Shown here: positions 12,669-24,477 of the stretch, piece by piece
Numbering within the stretch: position 1 is the first letter of the stretch
Layout of the letters: each line of letters opens with the position of its first letter
Assembly: GCA_027946365.1 (NCBI GenBank)
Contig: JAPEUQ010000004.1
Span: 1,674,001 to 1,738,000, forward strand
DNA from: Kalmusia sp. IMI 367209
Lineage: Eukaryota; Ascomycota; Dothideomycetes; Pleosporales; Didymosphaeriaceae
Reading direction: 5' to 3'
Length of the DNA stretch: 64,000 nucleotides
Translations under genes and position numbers: made by a program
Notes under the pieces: generated by a model
Database searches by the model: none
What the model was told of the DNA's origin: nothing
The model's input: the letters and a program-made list of their open reading frames with translations, nothing else

Positions 12669-14753
12669 ATGGACCTAGCTCCGCGCTTGGCTTGCCAACA
12701 GTGCAAGCAGAGAAAGATACGTTGTGACAAAGGTGCGCCATGCTCTGCGTGTAGAAGTGCCAGACTCGACTGCCAGGCGATCCAACGTGCCCGACTTCCC
12801 CGTGGCAAAACAGTGAAGGCGCGTAGCCACAACAAACAACTCGAGGCCCGCGTTGCACGAATAGAAAACCTTCTAAAAGAACATAGTGAAGTGCTACATC
12901 TTAAGCATTAGTAGTGATGCTCGATGCTAACATCGCAATAGACTCGCCTCGTTTCGCAGGATCCACAACATCCGGCAGCCGACCATGTTCCGAATGATAG
13001 GGTACGAGACTTCATCGCTCCGGATTTTTGGACCTCGCTCTCTGAAGAAGTTACTGGCTTACGCGAAACGCTCGAAAGTGCTAATGAAGACGAAGAACCA
13101 ACCTCTATAGCCGAACCAATGCGCGAACAAGACTACCACGGACCAGACGCGGCTACCATACTTTTCCCAAACTCCTACAAGGAACCATATCTTGCACTTC
13201 CTACGACGTCGCTAGCCATTCGAGCGACACTGCTGGAGCTATATCGCTACCGAGTAGATAGTGTATACAAGATTTTCCACTGGCCCACGGTCCTTCGGAC
13301 GTTTGAGTTGCACCATACGCGGGAAAGAGACTCATCACTGTCGTGGGCTGTACAGGCACTAGAGTTTTCAATCTTCTTTATGGCCTTATGCAGCATTACG
13401 GACGGTGAAGCCATTGCGATGGATTTAGGGGTTCGAACGAAGTTACTCCAGCTCTATCGGTCAGTGGCTGAGCATCATCTTGTTCAAACACGATTGCTAC
13501 AGGGCCCTGACTTGATTACTCTCCAGGCATTCGTTGTCTATCTTGTTCGTCGCCAACGCAACCGAATATCTTTTTTCCCTTGTATACAGACCTGTCACTA
13601 ACAACACGCACAGATTGGCCTTCGGGCCTGCTCGAACCACGCAGCATCGTGGACGTTGCTTGCTGTTGCTGTGAGAGCTGCTACTGCACTCAGACTCGGC
13701 GAAGAAACCCAAGGAGAATATAACCCTTTTGATATGGAAATACGCCGACGTCTCTTGTTCGCCATTGGCATTCTTGACACACACTCGGCTTTGGACCGAG
13801 GCACCATTCCCATGCTCCCTTCGTCGGCGTTCCAGTCACCACCACTCAACATCAATGATCATGATCTGACGTCACTGAATGTTGTGTCGATTGAGACATC
13901 ACAGAGGATTACCGACATGTCTCATACTTTGATGATCTGTGAGGCTATGATGTGCCAGCGCAGGATTTATGAATCGAATTTCGACACAAACAAAAGTCAC
14001 TGGACCAATTGGCCTAAGATTTTCGACGAATTTAAACAATACATTGAAAGTACTCGATCCATGCTTATGACTGCAACTGGACCCTTAGCAAGATTCCAAG
14101 ACATATCTGCTAAGAAGATCTTGATCAGTATGCAATTGCTCCTGCGAAGACCTCCTTACAGACAGCCACGTAACGTGGTCCCGCCGTGGGATGACATGAA
14201 TATTCTTAAGACGGCAACACACGTTTTAGAAGAGCATATGCAACCTCTGCCTGCGGAACTCGCACCGTGGGCTTGGAAGACCTGGGTTCAATGGCACGCA
14301 CTCGCTGTTGTCCTTGCAGAACTGGTAGCACAGCCCTACGGGGCTGTGTCTGATCGAGCCTACGCAGTCGCATCACAGAGCTTCATGAGATACGCTTCAA
14401 TCATCGCTGATGGAGATTCTGGTATGCTTTGGAAACCGATCGCCAAGCTCATGCGCCGAGTGCAGCACGTAAGACGGCTTCCGCCACCAGTAGTTTCACA
14501 AGTGGCATTGAGGAACCGGGCGAGTCATGAAAGCTCAGATAATTTCCTGCAACCAGTGAATTCGGAAAATCCAATAGAGAGTTTTGATATATCTAATCTC
14601 AACGACTGGGATCTCGGCCCGGATGTTTTGAATACGTTTACATACACAGAGAGCCAAACTTACCATCAAATCGATTCAACACAATCTGCTGAGGACATGT
14701 CATGGGTTGCTTGGGATTGCTTCCTACAAGACTTTGACTTCTCTAACTCATAA
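12669..14753 (+). CDS. Zn2Cys6 fungal transcription factor
   Basis: Three exons, most likely 12669-12890, 12942-13544 and 13614-14753; 654 aa. The zinc cluster is at the N-terminus: CQQCKQRKIRCDKGAPCSAC then C at LDC, six cysteines in the Gal4 pattern, followed by a basic linker and a coiled-coil-like stretch (LEARVARIENLLKEH). The middle region (RACSNHAASWTLLAVAVRAA) and its surroundings match the fungal-specific regulatory (MHR) domain. Intron 1 could end at 12941 or 12959; both keep the frame. Intron 2 uses a GTTCGT donor. The factor presumably binds CGG-type half-sites and may control the adjacent SDR genes (inference from proximity). Confidence 0.85.
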
Positions 14754-14816
14754 CGGCAAAAAGGTGAATCTGTTGGTAGATGATGACGTTGGACGATCAT
14801 ATGGATAAAGCAGTGC

Positions 14817-15865
14817 TCATCGAACGAACGCTGCTATCTCAGGCGAGATGCTCTTGATCCTGCGCATGAGGTCTTTCCAGATCTTCTCCTCATTCCGCTG
14901 TCCCCTCACACTACGAATGTATCTGGATTCCTGTTTGTACTGGCATTCCGACAGATACCGACCATGGCTTTCCCTGCCCGCAGCCATAGCGTGTATATAA
15001 GCTCTGCTTCCCTTCTCCGCAGTCCACCCGATCAACGCAAAACTCAGTCGCTCACCAAGAGGATGCGGTTTCGCGCGAGAAAGTTCGGTTCCGCACCATC
15101 CTGGGTTGATAATGTTGACAATAACCTGCGGTAATTCTCCATTGGGGCTATTCGAAAGGCAAGCAGCGAGCTTGTGAGAACAGTGATGGACCATGAGCTT
15201 GCTCAGAGCATATCGCCAGACGACATCGGACCGCCTAGGATCGCTGAGGACTTCGAATGTATCAGCGTCATCCGGAATATTGAGCTCCGCGTCTGGACCC
15301 ATTATGTGGTACATAGACCCGCAGAAAGTGAGGGTGGTATCGACGTTGTACATCTTAGCCGTTTGCGTAAGTTTTGGCAGAACAGCAATGGCCGATAGGA
15401 AACACGACACCACATTGACCGTTAGCTGGAGCTCTAGGCCTTCCGCGACCTGAAAATCCTGCACCTCGACTCCGGCGTTGGCAATGAAGGCATCGAGGCG
15501 TGAGAGCTTTATACGAACGCGCTCTCCGAATTTTAGAACGGAGGTGTAATTCCCGAGGTCGAGTTCCCAGACTTCGATGCTGGTATGATTTTCGCACTCC
15601 GTTTCCCTCAAGATAGATGTCTTTGCTGCTTCGCCTTTGGTCAGGTTTCGGCAGCCTAGTATGATTTGGGAGGCTTTCAGTCGCGCACTGATTCTACTGT
15701 TAGCCTGCGTTCGAATTCACAATGGAGTTGATTTTTGATAGACACGTACAGGTGCTTTGCACACTCGAGTCCTAATCCCGTGTTGGCGCCAGTGACGACG
15801 ATGGTCTTCCCTTCCAGATTTAGGCTTGGAAGCCAGGTTTTTCCGAGCGCCTGCCCTTTCAGCAT
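14817..15865 (-). CDS. Short-chain dehydrogenase, retinol-dehydrogenase-like
   Basis: Two exons (15865-15750 and 15687-14817) with a 62-bp intron; 328 aa. The N-terminus has KTIVVTGANTGLGLE (cofactor motif), then LDAFIANAGVEV (NAG motif), and YALSKLMVHH as the YxxxK active-site pair. The arrangement matches fungal SDRs annotated as retinol dehydrogenase/WW-domain oxidoreductase-like, 310-340 aa. The start is uncertain: the frame stays open upstream of the ATG at 15865 but reaches no earlier ATG before a stop, so a further 5' exon near 15900 is possible. It converges with the Zn2Cys6 regulator (63 bp between stops), so the regulator is flanked on its 3' side by this SDR and, beyond the HET gene, by another. 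Confidence 0.82.
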
Positions 15866-16540
15866 ACTTAAGACTTCGATGATATGTGCCCATTCTTGCT
15901 GCGAAGACAACGGTCTTGCTGTTATGTAAATGACTGATATGTTCAGTCCCGAAACTCAAATCAACACACAAACGCGAATAAAATCCAAAGCAAATCTCAT
16001 ACTTTTATACCATAATTTTACAGCGGACATGATAGTAGCTCTACAAAAGCCGCAGAACCCGTTGAGCGGAGTGCAAAACCCGCAAAACCCGGAACCACAT
16101 GTGCTGTCATCTGATTGGTTGAGTAGCGGCAAGGTGTTTTGGTTAGCTTTCGACCTAGCGTAACCTCGCGACCCTTCCCAACTCTAGAAAAACACATTGT
16201 GGTGATTGCATACGAGGCGGCGCACGGATCATTCAACTTTTCTGCAATCTGGCAAGAGCTCATAATGTGGAACGCCTGATTTCCACTCTTAATGCTGATT
16301 TGTTGTACCCCGCAGCTGCAACATGCGAGTGCTAGGCAGCAACCTCTTGAGCTTCCTCCTAAACATACTATGCCATACGTACGTAAAATTATCAGGTCAA
16401 AGGCTCACACACCCTTCTTGTGTTGAATTTCCCTAGGATATACGATACTGTCTTCAGCCTTTGACTGGAGTCGTATAAAGCCAGCTGTAGCGACTCTATA
16501 CTGCGAATTGAACTCGGCTCATTACCTTGAGATTTCCGAC
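15866..16540. promoter_or_regulatory. Divergent promoter, SDR / DUF4419 gene
   Basis: 675 bp. A TATAAA box at 16474-16479 sits about 65 bp before the DUF4419 ATG at 16541. GCAAAACCCG-like repeats (AAAACCCGCAAAACCCGGAA) occur near 16073-16093. Confidence 0.4.
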
Positions 16541-18155
16541 ATGCCAGTCACTACACGCGTTGCTCCTGTAGATGTGAATACAGCGCCTCCACCATCGATT
16601 TTTAACCCCACGGGTCTTTTCAAACATGTCTGTCCCAATCTTTGGAACCCAGGATACTCGGTTCTTGACACATCATTTTCGAAAGTCATTACAGTCAAAC
16701 CTACTCGCAGCTTTGGCGCCATGGAAGAATCCGCCAACGGCTTCGTCGGGACTCTACTCGATGCATACCGCCAGCATAATCATGTAGTTCTCCGACCCGA
16801 AGACGTATGGTTCGCCATCCTTGTCCAATTTAGCTTCTACGTCAACAACCACGCTGAGAAGCTCCGCGAGCATTTCGTCGATCATTCCGGTAAACTATTG
16901 TTACACATTGAACAGGAGTCTATGAACATGCCGGCTTTCGTGCTCGAAATTACGAACATGCTTCAGCGCAAAATCAAAGACACCAAGTTTCGCGATTGGA
17001 TCATGCCGAACTTTACTACTACCACCCAGACAGATAGAGTCACCGCGTCGATCATCATGATGGGCACAATGCAGAAGTTTTTCGTCTATTCATTAGAGAT
17101 TGGCTGTGGTATCCCCTCCGTCACCCTGCTCGGCGAACAGAAAGACTGGCAGGATATTCTTGATCGGCTAGACTTCCTCGACACGTTCGGAAAGGAGCAC
17201 CCGGAGCTTTTGATGTGGCAGTCCGTCTTGAAGGCCATCGTCGGCAACATGGTGCAGACTTTTATAGCGCCAGACTCGCCCGACGTGGTGCGCTTCTGGC
17301 AGCGTACAGTACATTCTCACACAGACGACTACTCTGGTGACAAACAAATCACAGGATGGATTCTGGGCTTTTGTTTCTGGGATACCAAAGGAGAGCCGCT
17401 CGTCGCCCGTGGGTGGCAGCTGAGAGATTGGGAACAAGAGGTCGCTAAAAGAGGAAACGAATGGTGGTTCGACGAGAAACGGTTCTGGCCATTGGAATGG
17501 AAGGAAGTCCCTGCAGCATTTGTCCAAGTTCCAATTCACGTTGCTATAAAGACGGTGTCGCCACCAGACAAATTCGTCGCGAAGGCTGTTGCTGGATCGG
17601 TGGGCTATATGGTGCAGCATAGTGCTACGGTCTTCAACGAAACGAGGCACGGTGGTAGGAAGGGTTCAGATATCTCTAGCGAAACGCTAACTCGCGAAAC
17701 GCTGACTGGCGACAAGGAAGTGCAGAAACCCGGTATACTCAAACGAATTATGCAAATGCTTCCATGTCTCGAATCGGACTGTCATTCTGAATTCGGAGAG
17801 AACGAGAAGGTGTCACTATATACACCAATCAAAGAAATTGAATCGAGTCTATCCCTCTCAGAGGACACTTTACCTAGTCAAGATACCAAGAGACGGTGGT
17901 CTCCACCCCCCGCGTGAGCCGACTGTGCCGCAGCTATCTGATCTCAGCGAACTGGACGAACCTTGGGCTCATGAATACGGGGGATCACATGATACTTTAC
18001 AACCTGTCACAGGGTGGTGGATTGTAAGGACTACGGATGGAGTGTATGGAAAAGATCCTGATGTGCCCGACATGCAATTCGACCAAGACGCAGAAGATTT
18101 TGATCCCGATTTGGCATTCAAAGGAAGGCCGCTGAGAGTACGTAATGAGCTTTAG
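16541..18155 (+). pseudogene. DUF4419 domain protein, frameshifted near C-terminus
   Basis: The main frame runs from ATG 16541 to a stop at 17917 (458 aa). It carries the DUF4419 hallmark RPEDVWFAILVQFSFYVNNH, followed by DRVTASIIMMGTMQKFF, the Gly-rich IPSVTLLGEQKDW, and ITGWILGFCFWD. Function of the family is unknown. The remaining C-terminus is in another frame: coding resumes at about 17912 (REPTVPQLSDLSELDEPW ... LQPVTGWWIVRTTDGVYG) and ends at 18155. The switch coincides with a run of six C (17906-17911); with five C the frame would be continuous and ~537 aa long. No plausible GT-AG intron bridges the two frames. Thus either a natural C-terminal truncation or a homopolymer error. ATG 16541 is chosen because the frame has no earlier ATG. 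Confidence 0.75.
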
Positions 18156-18612
18156 ATGTAACTTCGAAGTACATTGGTGATGTTTTTGAGGTCGAAGGGG
18201 ACCTTTGAATATGCTTTAGGATTGTAGTGATATTCTCCCCTTCATACTGTATAGGTGTTTAAAAGCTACCGTAACGTCAGCTCCCGACTCGTAAGTGGGT
18301 GAAACAGCTGGAATTCTCAAAAGAATGGCAAGCATAGAATGAATGCTGTGGGATCGTGAATCATCTCATAAGTCACGAATGAGCAAATTTCCACGAGAAT
18401 GCTTTCCACATATGTGTTTCGTATTACCCCTTGTGTCTTGGTGGAACCTCGTACACCCGATCCTTGTCCATATTTTCTTGGTGGTAACACTCACAGCGCG
18501 TCACCTTGTTTTGTGTTTCATGTGCTTTCTTATATTAGAGGGCCCTCGCCACTGTTTTTTTCAACACTCCTATATCATCATTTCGACATTCTGCCTTCGT
18601 GCCAATCTCATC
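18156..18612. other. Intergenic, 457 bp
   Basis: Between the DUF4419 frame and a possible small gene. The plus frame is open from 18343 and hydrophobic in translation, but has low coding character; I treat it as leader. Confidence 0.35.
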
Positions 18613-18990
18613 ATGCAAAGATCCGACGATACCACGGCCGGCGCTACTGCTCCTTCTACAACCATACCGGCAAAGAGCATCGTTGGTACTGCTGCGGTTA
18701 CCAGAACTGCGTCTCATTTCGACAAAGCCGCGAACGAAAATGCATCTCTGAGCAATACCTCGAATCCGACTTCTCTCGAAGATCCGCTTCCCAATGTTCC
18801 CGAGGCTATGGTATCTCCCACGTCTACCGATGCTTTTAGCGTATTCTGGCTTGACGGCACGTTTGCGGGACGGGTCGAAGCCAACGGCGACTTCACACCG
18901 AGCCACGGGGTCGTACGCGATGGCATAGTGTTCGACTTTTGGAGTCAAAGGGCTGGATGTATTGACAACATGCGCTTTCGGTCAGGCTGA
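18613..18990 (+). CDS. Hypothetical protein, 125 aa
   Basis: Single-exon frame starting at the ATG at 18613. The N-terminal two thirds are Ser/Thr/Ala/Pro-rich and low complexity; the C-terminal third (FSVFWLDGTFAGRVEANGDF ... FDFWSQRAGCIDNMRFRSG) is less biased and looks more protein-like. No signal peptide or membrane segment. No recognised family. An antisense frame of similar length overlaps, so coding status is uncertain. Confidence 0.35.
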   Translation: MQRSDDTTAGATAPSTTIPAKSIVGTAAVTRTASHFDKAANENASLSNTSNPTSLEDPLPNVPEAMVSPTSTDAFSVFWLDGTFAGRVEANGDFTPSHGVVRDGIVFDFWSQRAGCIDNMRFRSG

Positions 18991-19346
18991 GTTTGATTGG
19001 TGAGCTTAGTAGGTCATGCGGAACCCATGGCTATCGTGCTAGCTGGCGGACTGATGAGGCAAATGCAGAGACGGTTGTGGTTTGTGGGAACATTGGAGCT
19101 TAGTATTGTTGAGGATTGCGGAGTGCATCTCGTCTTTATAGACTGATTCAATCGAAGTCATCAAGTCTTGCGCCAGCATTCTCTTGGAAGTGGCCGATGC
19201 ATCCTACGAGTGTGTTCTTCTCGTAGAATGAGACGTTAACGTCGTCGCCCAGACACATCGTCCTGTCTTCTACCCCGTGATACAGCACACAAGCGCTTGC
19301 GGGAAGCCTGTGACCGTGACACCGCGTACAAACCTTTGCCCCGTCA
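18991..19346. other. Intergenic, 356 bp
   Basis: Lies downstream of a plus-strand candidate and a minus-strand gene. A minus frame (19148-19372) is cysteine-containing but lacks an ATG and is listed among the rejected items. Confidence 0.4.
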
Positions 19347-19811
19347 TTACCAGGGCACAGCTTCAGGTCCACGTTCCATCCTCATAGCACTGCTCATCCT
19401 TTGCTCCCTCAACTCCTCAACCTCTCCATACCCGTGACCTTTGTCCCATCTCTTTCTCACCCTCTTCACCGCAAATTTGCCCAAGCCCCATATTGAGGCA
19501 GCCACAATGGTCCCAGCAATCCCCGTCGGGGCGAGCACGAACCCAGCTCCGCTGACTACAGTGCCCAATGCGCCCGCCCCAATCGTGGCCACAAGTGATC
19601 CAATCGCAACATACTTTGCGTAGCGTACGATGCGCCAGAAAGCGAAGATGAGTGATGATCGCAGGACGCGGAGGAAGGCGCGCGTGCGACGTCGTGTTGG
19701 GGCACTGCTAGCTGACGCTGGGTCGTACAGGTAGCGCAAGTTGTGCTTTGCAGTGGTGAGTGCAGTGCGAGAGTGCGCATCTATGGCCTTTTCATCGTTA
19801 TTGGGGGGCAT
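19347..19811 (-). CDS. Hypothetical small membrane protein, Gly/Ala-rich
   Basis: Single-exon 154-aa frame from the ATG at 19811 (MPPNNDEKAIDAHSRT). The central part holds a basic patch (TRRRTRAFLRVLRSS) followed by two hydrophobic, glycine-rich segments (YVAIGSLVATIGAGALGTVV and FVLAPTGIAGTIVAASIWGL) separated by a short turn, then a strongly basic RVRKRWDK stretch and an acidic/basic tail. This suggests a hairpin membrane protein. No named family recognised. A perfect CRE palindrome lies ~90 bp upstream of the ATG. Confidence 0.55.
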   Translation of the reverse strand: MPPNNDEKAIDAHSRTALTTAKHNLRYLYDPASASSAPTRRRTRAFLRVLRSSLIFAFWRIVRYAKYVAIGSLVATIGAGALGTVVSGAGFVLAPTGIAGTIVAASIWGLGKFAVKRVRKRWDKGHGYGEVEELREQRMSSAMRMERGPEAVPW

Positions 19812-20813
19812 TTCGAAGTTTTGGGATATGGGAATGGTTCTGCTTTGACGCGTCGTGGTGCAGAGTTGCACGCGTCTGAAATCTAAGGTTTTCCTTCCAT
19901 GACGTCATACGGGTACATTCGCCAACCTTGACCTCATCTCGAAAAAGACGCCAATGGTTCGTGTCTGAAACATTCAGCTGCCAATGCTTGCTAAAGGATC
20001 AGATTCGCTCTAAGTCGCTTGTTATGTTGCCTTTAAAAAGGCAAAAGATCTGACTTCAGCTGATTCAAGGAATGAAGACGCTTACAGAACTGCAAACTAG
20101 GAAATTCGAATCAGATGGACTACATATAGCGGCTGTGGTCTTTTAGTGTATCAAACGAGTGCTTTTAACGCTCTTTTTATAGTCTTTGAATGGCCTACTT
20201 AATTTGAATCGAACATTTACTAAGAGAAAGGACGCTGCTCTGAGTTAAAACTATCATATGTCCAAAAAGAAAATTCGATCCTTTCATCACGATAACATTT
20301 CTTGCGCGCCAAAAACTCAGGTCCAGTCTAAGGCAAATGGGCCTTTGAAATACCATCCTCCTGTGCCAATCGATCAATCTGTTGTCGTGAACGCACAGAC
20401 CCTCGCCAGTCATAAGCCTTTTGACATGTCAGATTGTTACGTTTCGTAACAGATTACGGGTTTTTTGTGAGCAAAACGCTCGAAATTAAATATTATGGCT
20501 TAAGAGAAAGCACGTATAGCCAAATTGAATGAGCATTTACTGCTTTGAGGATGTATCTGACTGGAGCCCAGAACGCCATGGCTAACGAAAAGCCAATATC
20601 AAGTGATGGTGGAAGCCACACCAAGATCACGCGTGAGCAAAGGCAAAAGGCGGAAACAAGGTCGAAGGAGAATGTGAAGTATAAGAGCAAGGCCGATAAC
20701 ATGCCAGACTGCTGGTAGTATAACACTCTCTTCACTACTCTTCCCAACTTCAGCACCACTATTCAAACGTATCCATCATTTTTCAGTCTTTCTCATCACT
20801 CCACACAGCAGCC
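19812..20813. other. Intergenic, 1.0 kb, A/T-rich
   Basis: Divergent promoter region between the small membrane protein and the secreted protein. It contains the CRE palindrome and a perfect inverted repeat GTTACG-TTT-CGTAAC at 20436-20450 followed by GAGC-AAAAC-GCTC (20469-20481). No coding sequence supported. Confidence 0.4.
19899..19908. promoter_or_regulatory. CRE-like palindrome ATGACGTCAT
   Basis: Perfect 10-bp palindrome containing TGACGTCA, the binding site of ATF/CREB-type bZIP factors (Atf1/AtfA in fungi). It is 88 bp upstream of the ATG of the small membrane protein gene, a normal position for a promoter element. Confidence 0.5.
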
Positions 20814-21368
20814 ATGAAATCCAACTCCCTTCTCTCTACTTTCCTTGCCGCTCTTACCGTTGCTAGTCCCACTCCACAGCAACATTCCGGCCAAGATAAG
20901 ATAGATGTTTTTATTGGAGATGACTACTTCTTTACTCGCGGAAAATGGACGACTGTTACACTCTACCGAAACGAGTGCTGTAGGTTTAGCTCCTTGTCCG
21001 CACTAGAGCTTAGCATATCGACTCGGATACACTTGAACTAACGACGTATATGAAGACAATTTCTCTGCACCCTTCAACGATACCATTTCAGCAATAGATC
21101 CGAGTGCGCCTTTAAACAACAAGCCTCTGACTTGCACACTCTTCGAGTAAGTCCGCTATACCACTAAGTTCGACCTTATAGTCGCATGCATGTAGAGTAT
21201 CTTATGCTAATCGGAGCATGCAGTTTGCCTGGCTGTGATTTCGCTGGAAGCAGCGTTATAATTCATGACGATCGAGTCGACGATCTACGCACTCTCGAAC
21301 CGAACCTTGATGACAAAGTTTCGAGCATACTCTGTAGCTGGTGCAATGGCGATTTTTGCAGCTCTTAG
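20814..21368 (+). CDS. Small secreted cysteine-containing protein
   Basis: Three exons (20814-20979, 21056-21146, 21224-21368), introns of 76 and 77 bp, 133 aa, phases consistent. The N-terminus MKSNSLLSTFLAALTVASPT is a typical signal peptide (cleavage near residue 18-20). The mature chain is acidic and has six cysteines (NEC, LTC, PGC, ILC, SWC, DFC), compatible with three disulfides. No family recognised. Small size, signal peptide and cysteine content fit a secreted effector-like or extracellular protein (inference). Confidence 0.7.
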
Positions 21369-22224
21369 TACAGAAGCATAGCATGCGCATGAAAGCACAC
21401 GTAAAGCTTAAGAAAACAAAATGTGCAGTTCCGGGTAAGGGTATCAAGGAGATCTTTTGGTTGATTATGTCTTGTAACACATTCTACAACACAACTCGAA
21501 CTTCTGAATCCATGCTATTGTGACGGTGATGAGTACAAACTTTGGACAGTCTTTGGGTGATGGAAATATCTCTTGGAGTCACTCTTTTCCATCAGATAGC
21601 TAGCTCATAGTGTTTGTTTCACAAAAAGATCGCGTTCTCTGTTGAGCACAAGATCCCAGTCCAAAGCATTTAGCATTATCAAAACTTCCTGTAACGGAAA
21701 GTTGGATCCGTGGGTACCATACCCTACCATTAAAATTCTTCCACAAAGGCAAACCCTACATACTAAGATGTAAATAGTTGGGTTAGAGAACCATAAATCT
21801 ACGATATTCGCCTTAATTCTGGGATATGACATACAGCGTCAGATCACGTGGAGGAAAATTGATCTATAGCCTCATTCATTACCACCACTAAAATAAAAAA
21901 CAGATTGTACATGATTTTATTATCACCAGATTACGTTATAAACACATAATCAGTAGCTAAACCAGTTCACTATCTTCATTGCAAGGCTTCCGTATAGCTT
22001 TGACAGCCGAATGAGGACCGGGACACCCTGTTTGTATCAACCAGGTCTATATCTATGTGGTCAAAAGGACCCATCATGAACCTAGCTTGTCAACCCTAAG
22101 CTACGTATATGCCTATGCGCTATGCTGTGTTTTCCTAACCAATGTCATACAGGTCAATACTGTACCAAAGACATACCGCTAATGCATTTCTTCAATAAAG
22201 TAACGTCAGGTCCAATTGTGATGA
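21369..22224. other. Intergenic, 0.86 kb
   Basis: Convergent region between the secreted protein gene and the four-exon minus-strand gene. A/T-rich, with short open frames only; presumably both 3' ends. Confidence 0.5.
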
Positions 22225-24477
22225 TCATTTTTTCTTTCCGCGTGCGCCCGTCCCCCTTTTACCTCGCTTTGCTCCGTTGTTGGCAACCTTGTTGACAACC
22301 TTCTCAGGGATCTCTATGGCTTTGCGTTTCCGCTCCAGTTCTTCCTTCTGCCTCCGCTGCCTAACCTCTTTCTCTTTCTTGATAGCCATTAACTCCTCTC
22401 TGGTTTCACGGCGAGGGCTCTCAGCAGGCATAAGCGTCTCCGCAAAATGGTGAAAACAGATATCGGAACTACCACCAAGCTTAAAAAGGAGCCTCTGCTC
22501 ATGCGGCGTCAGTTCGAATTCTCTAAGGTATGTCACAAGACCAAGGCTGGCGTCATCTGTGCGAAATGAGTAAGTCGGAGATATGTAGGTACGACGCTGT
22601 GGGTTTTCATAGGCGTGTACAAGCGTACTTTCAGGTCGCGGCACGAGGTGAAACATCTGTTCACCCGTAATAGTTAGCAAACGGTAGTCATTCATTCATA
22701 CATGATGCCGAGCGTATATACCTCAATGGAGATATCATGCTGCTTTAATATCATTATAATGTCTGATACAGCTTCCATCAATGCAGCGATGTGACGCCCG
22801 TGCTGCTTGATAATGTCGTAATAAAGGAGTGATGGCGAGAACAGAAGAATAGTCTTGAGTTTCGTAAAGCCTCCACCAGACTTGAAAGCAGTCTATTCAG
22901 GAATAGTAAGCTTTAGTTTCTTTGCTGCATAGTAATCGCTTACCGCTAGGTTTTCTGTAAACTCTTGGATGGCATGCTTGATCCTGATTCGGTACTTTCC
23001 TATCCCATACAAACTCGAGAGAGTTTCCGAAACTTGAGAGAAAAAGCCGATCGATTCAAGCAACGGCGCTCTTGAACATAAGTTTGCGATTGTTTCATTA
23101 TCCATAACTTGTTGTTTGTACTTCCATGAGAAGACGTGCAGACTTGAGCCCCATCTGGCTATGATGTCCGGTGGACTGAGGGCAACGAGTGAATCCTGTT
23201 GCACAGAAAAAGTTTTTACTTCTGTGGCCGTTGTGGAAATCCTCTCTATGTTTTCACTGGTAATCCCCCCGGCAGACGCAGAGTTAATCGTTTTCACAAA
23301 GCTTGTGTGGAAAAACTCATCTAGTTGTGTCTCTCCTATTGCTATTTTCTTGTCCACAAACCAAGAAATGAAAGCATTCAGGGAGTTTGTCGAGTCGTGA
23401 TCGAAGGCACAATTGATCAGCCTTAGTGATCGAGCACTCTTTAACTCCATATGCGCAGATAGACCAGCCAGGTTGCAGAAATGAAATTCCATATTCGGCA
23501 CAGTTAGAGGCGCTTCAAGTCCCTGCGCGGCCAACGTAGATGCCCACTCATCAATCGTCGCGTGTCCGATCTGAGCACCAAACAGACGAAGTTCTGTCAC
23601 TTGCTGCCTGGGCCTAGTATTCAGGCGACGGACGAGATCTAGGGAGCTGTTTCTATGAGCAATGACCATCAATGATTGCATTTTTGCTCTCCTAGTTTCA
23701 AAAATAGAGCCCAGTAAAGTAACACCTCCAGCTACCTGCTCAGCATTGATGACCCGCGGGGCAACGGCGACCTTCAGATGTTGCTGCTTCTCTGTGAAGG
23801 CCGCCAATGGTTTGGAAGCCTCAATGGGACAGGATGAAAAAGCTTCGAAGATGAGATGCTCTAATTCGGCATCGTTGTACAATGTCAGGACTTTCTCCAG
23901 TGCTTCCCGTGATTCTAGAACTTCGCGTCTGATGTAAAGAGCCTTGGTACGTTTGCGAAACTCCCGAAAGTATTCCGGTCCGCCCGGCATATCTTCATTT
24001 GATGTTTCCCCTGTATTCTTTGTCCGAAAGAAATTGCCGTTCCAATACCTGCCCACCTGAGCGCAGAGCTGGGCGGCAGATTCCACACGAAATATTTCGC
24101 AGGATCGGCTCACGTTTACGAGTGCTAGATAAGGTAGCTGCGCTGGTCAAAACACGATTCAAAGATTCTTCAAGGCAGCTTACTCGATTCCATATGAGTT
24201 CCCTTAGCTCTGATGGAAGGCCGAGAAGGGTGGCCGGAGCAGGCAGACTCGCGGGTATGAACGGAGAGACTGAACCATTGTGCGGGGTGCCTTTCGGGTC
24301 ATGATGTGAACTGAGGGATGAGCGAGCGGTTGGCGGGACGCGTGCGTTTGCTTGTGGGGACATAGGCGTATCTGCTAGCTGTCGAGTCACGTCGCCTTCT
24401 GGCGGAGAGGTGTGTGTACGACCTAGGAGAGGCCGTGGCGTATTGCTCAGCGGAGAGCTCTCTGTGGGAACGGCCAT
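22225..24477 (-). CDS. F-box-like hypothetical protein, 696 aa
   Basis: Four exons (24477-24184, 24137-22944, 22892-22722, 22656-22225), introns of 46, 51 and 65 bp, all in phase. The first ~75 residues are Pro/Ser/Thr-rich; then LLGLPSELRELIWNR joined by splicing to LPYLALVNVSRSCEIFR gives an F-box-like motif of the kind common in ascomycetes. The middle ~400 residues have no clear repeat but alternate helices and Leu-rich stretches (NLAGLSAHMELKSARSLRLI). The last ~60 residues form a charged helix (REELMAIKKEKEVRQRRQKE) and a basic tail KRGKRGTGARGKKK. A ubiquitin-ligase adaptor role is inferred only from the F-box-like motif. The two 3' exons contribute YYDIIKQHGRHIAALMEA and FHLVPRPESTLVHAY. 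Confidence 0.7.

Noticed and set aside
17912..17931. GTGAGC...GCAG as a 20-nt intron in the DUF4419 gene
   Set aside because: Too short, and the resulting frame does not match the conserved-looking C-terminal segment.
18535..18948. Minus-strand frame of 137 codons opposite the 18613 candidate
   Set aside because: Arg-rich translation without structure and without an independent promoter or neighbour logic; more likely an antisense shadow.
19148..19372. Minus-strand cysteine-containing frame overlapping the end of the small membrane protein gene
   Set aside because: No ATG in frame (a stop lies just upstream), no signal peptide, and no splice site that joins it convincingly to another exon.
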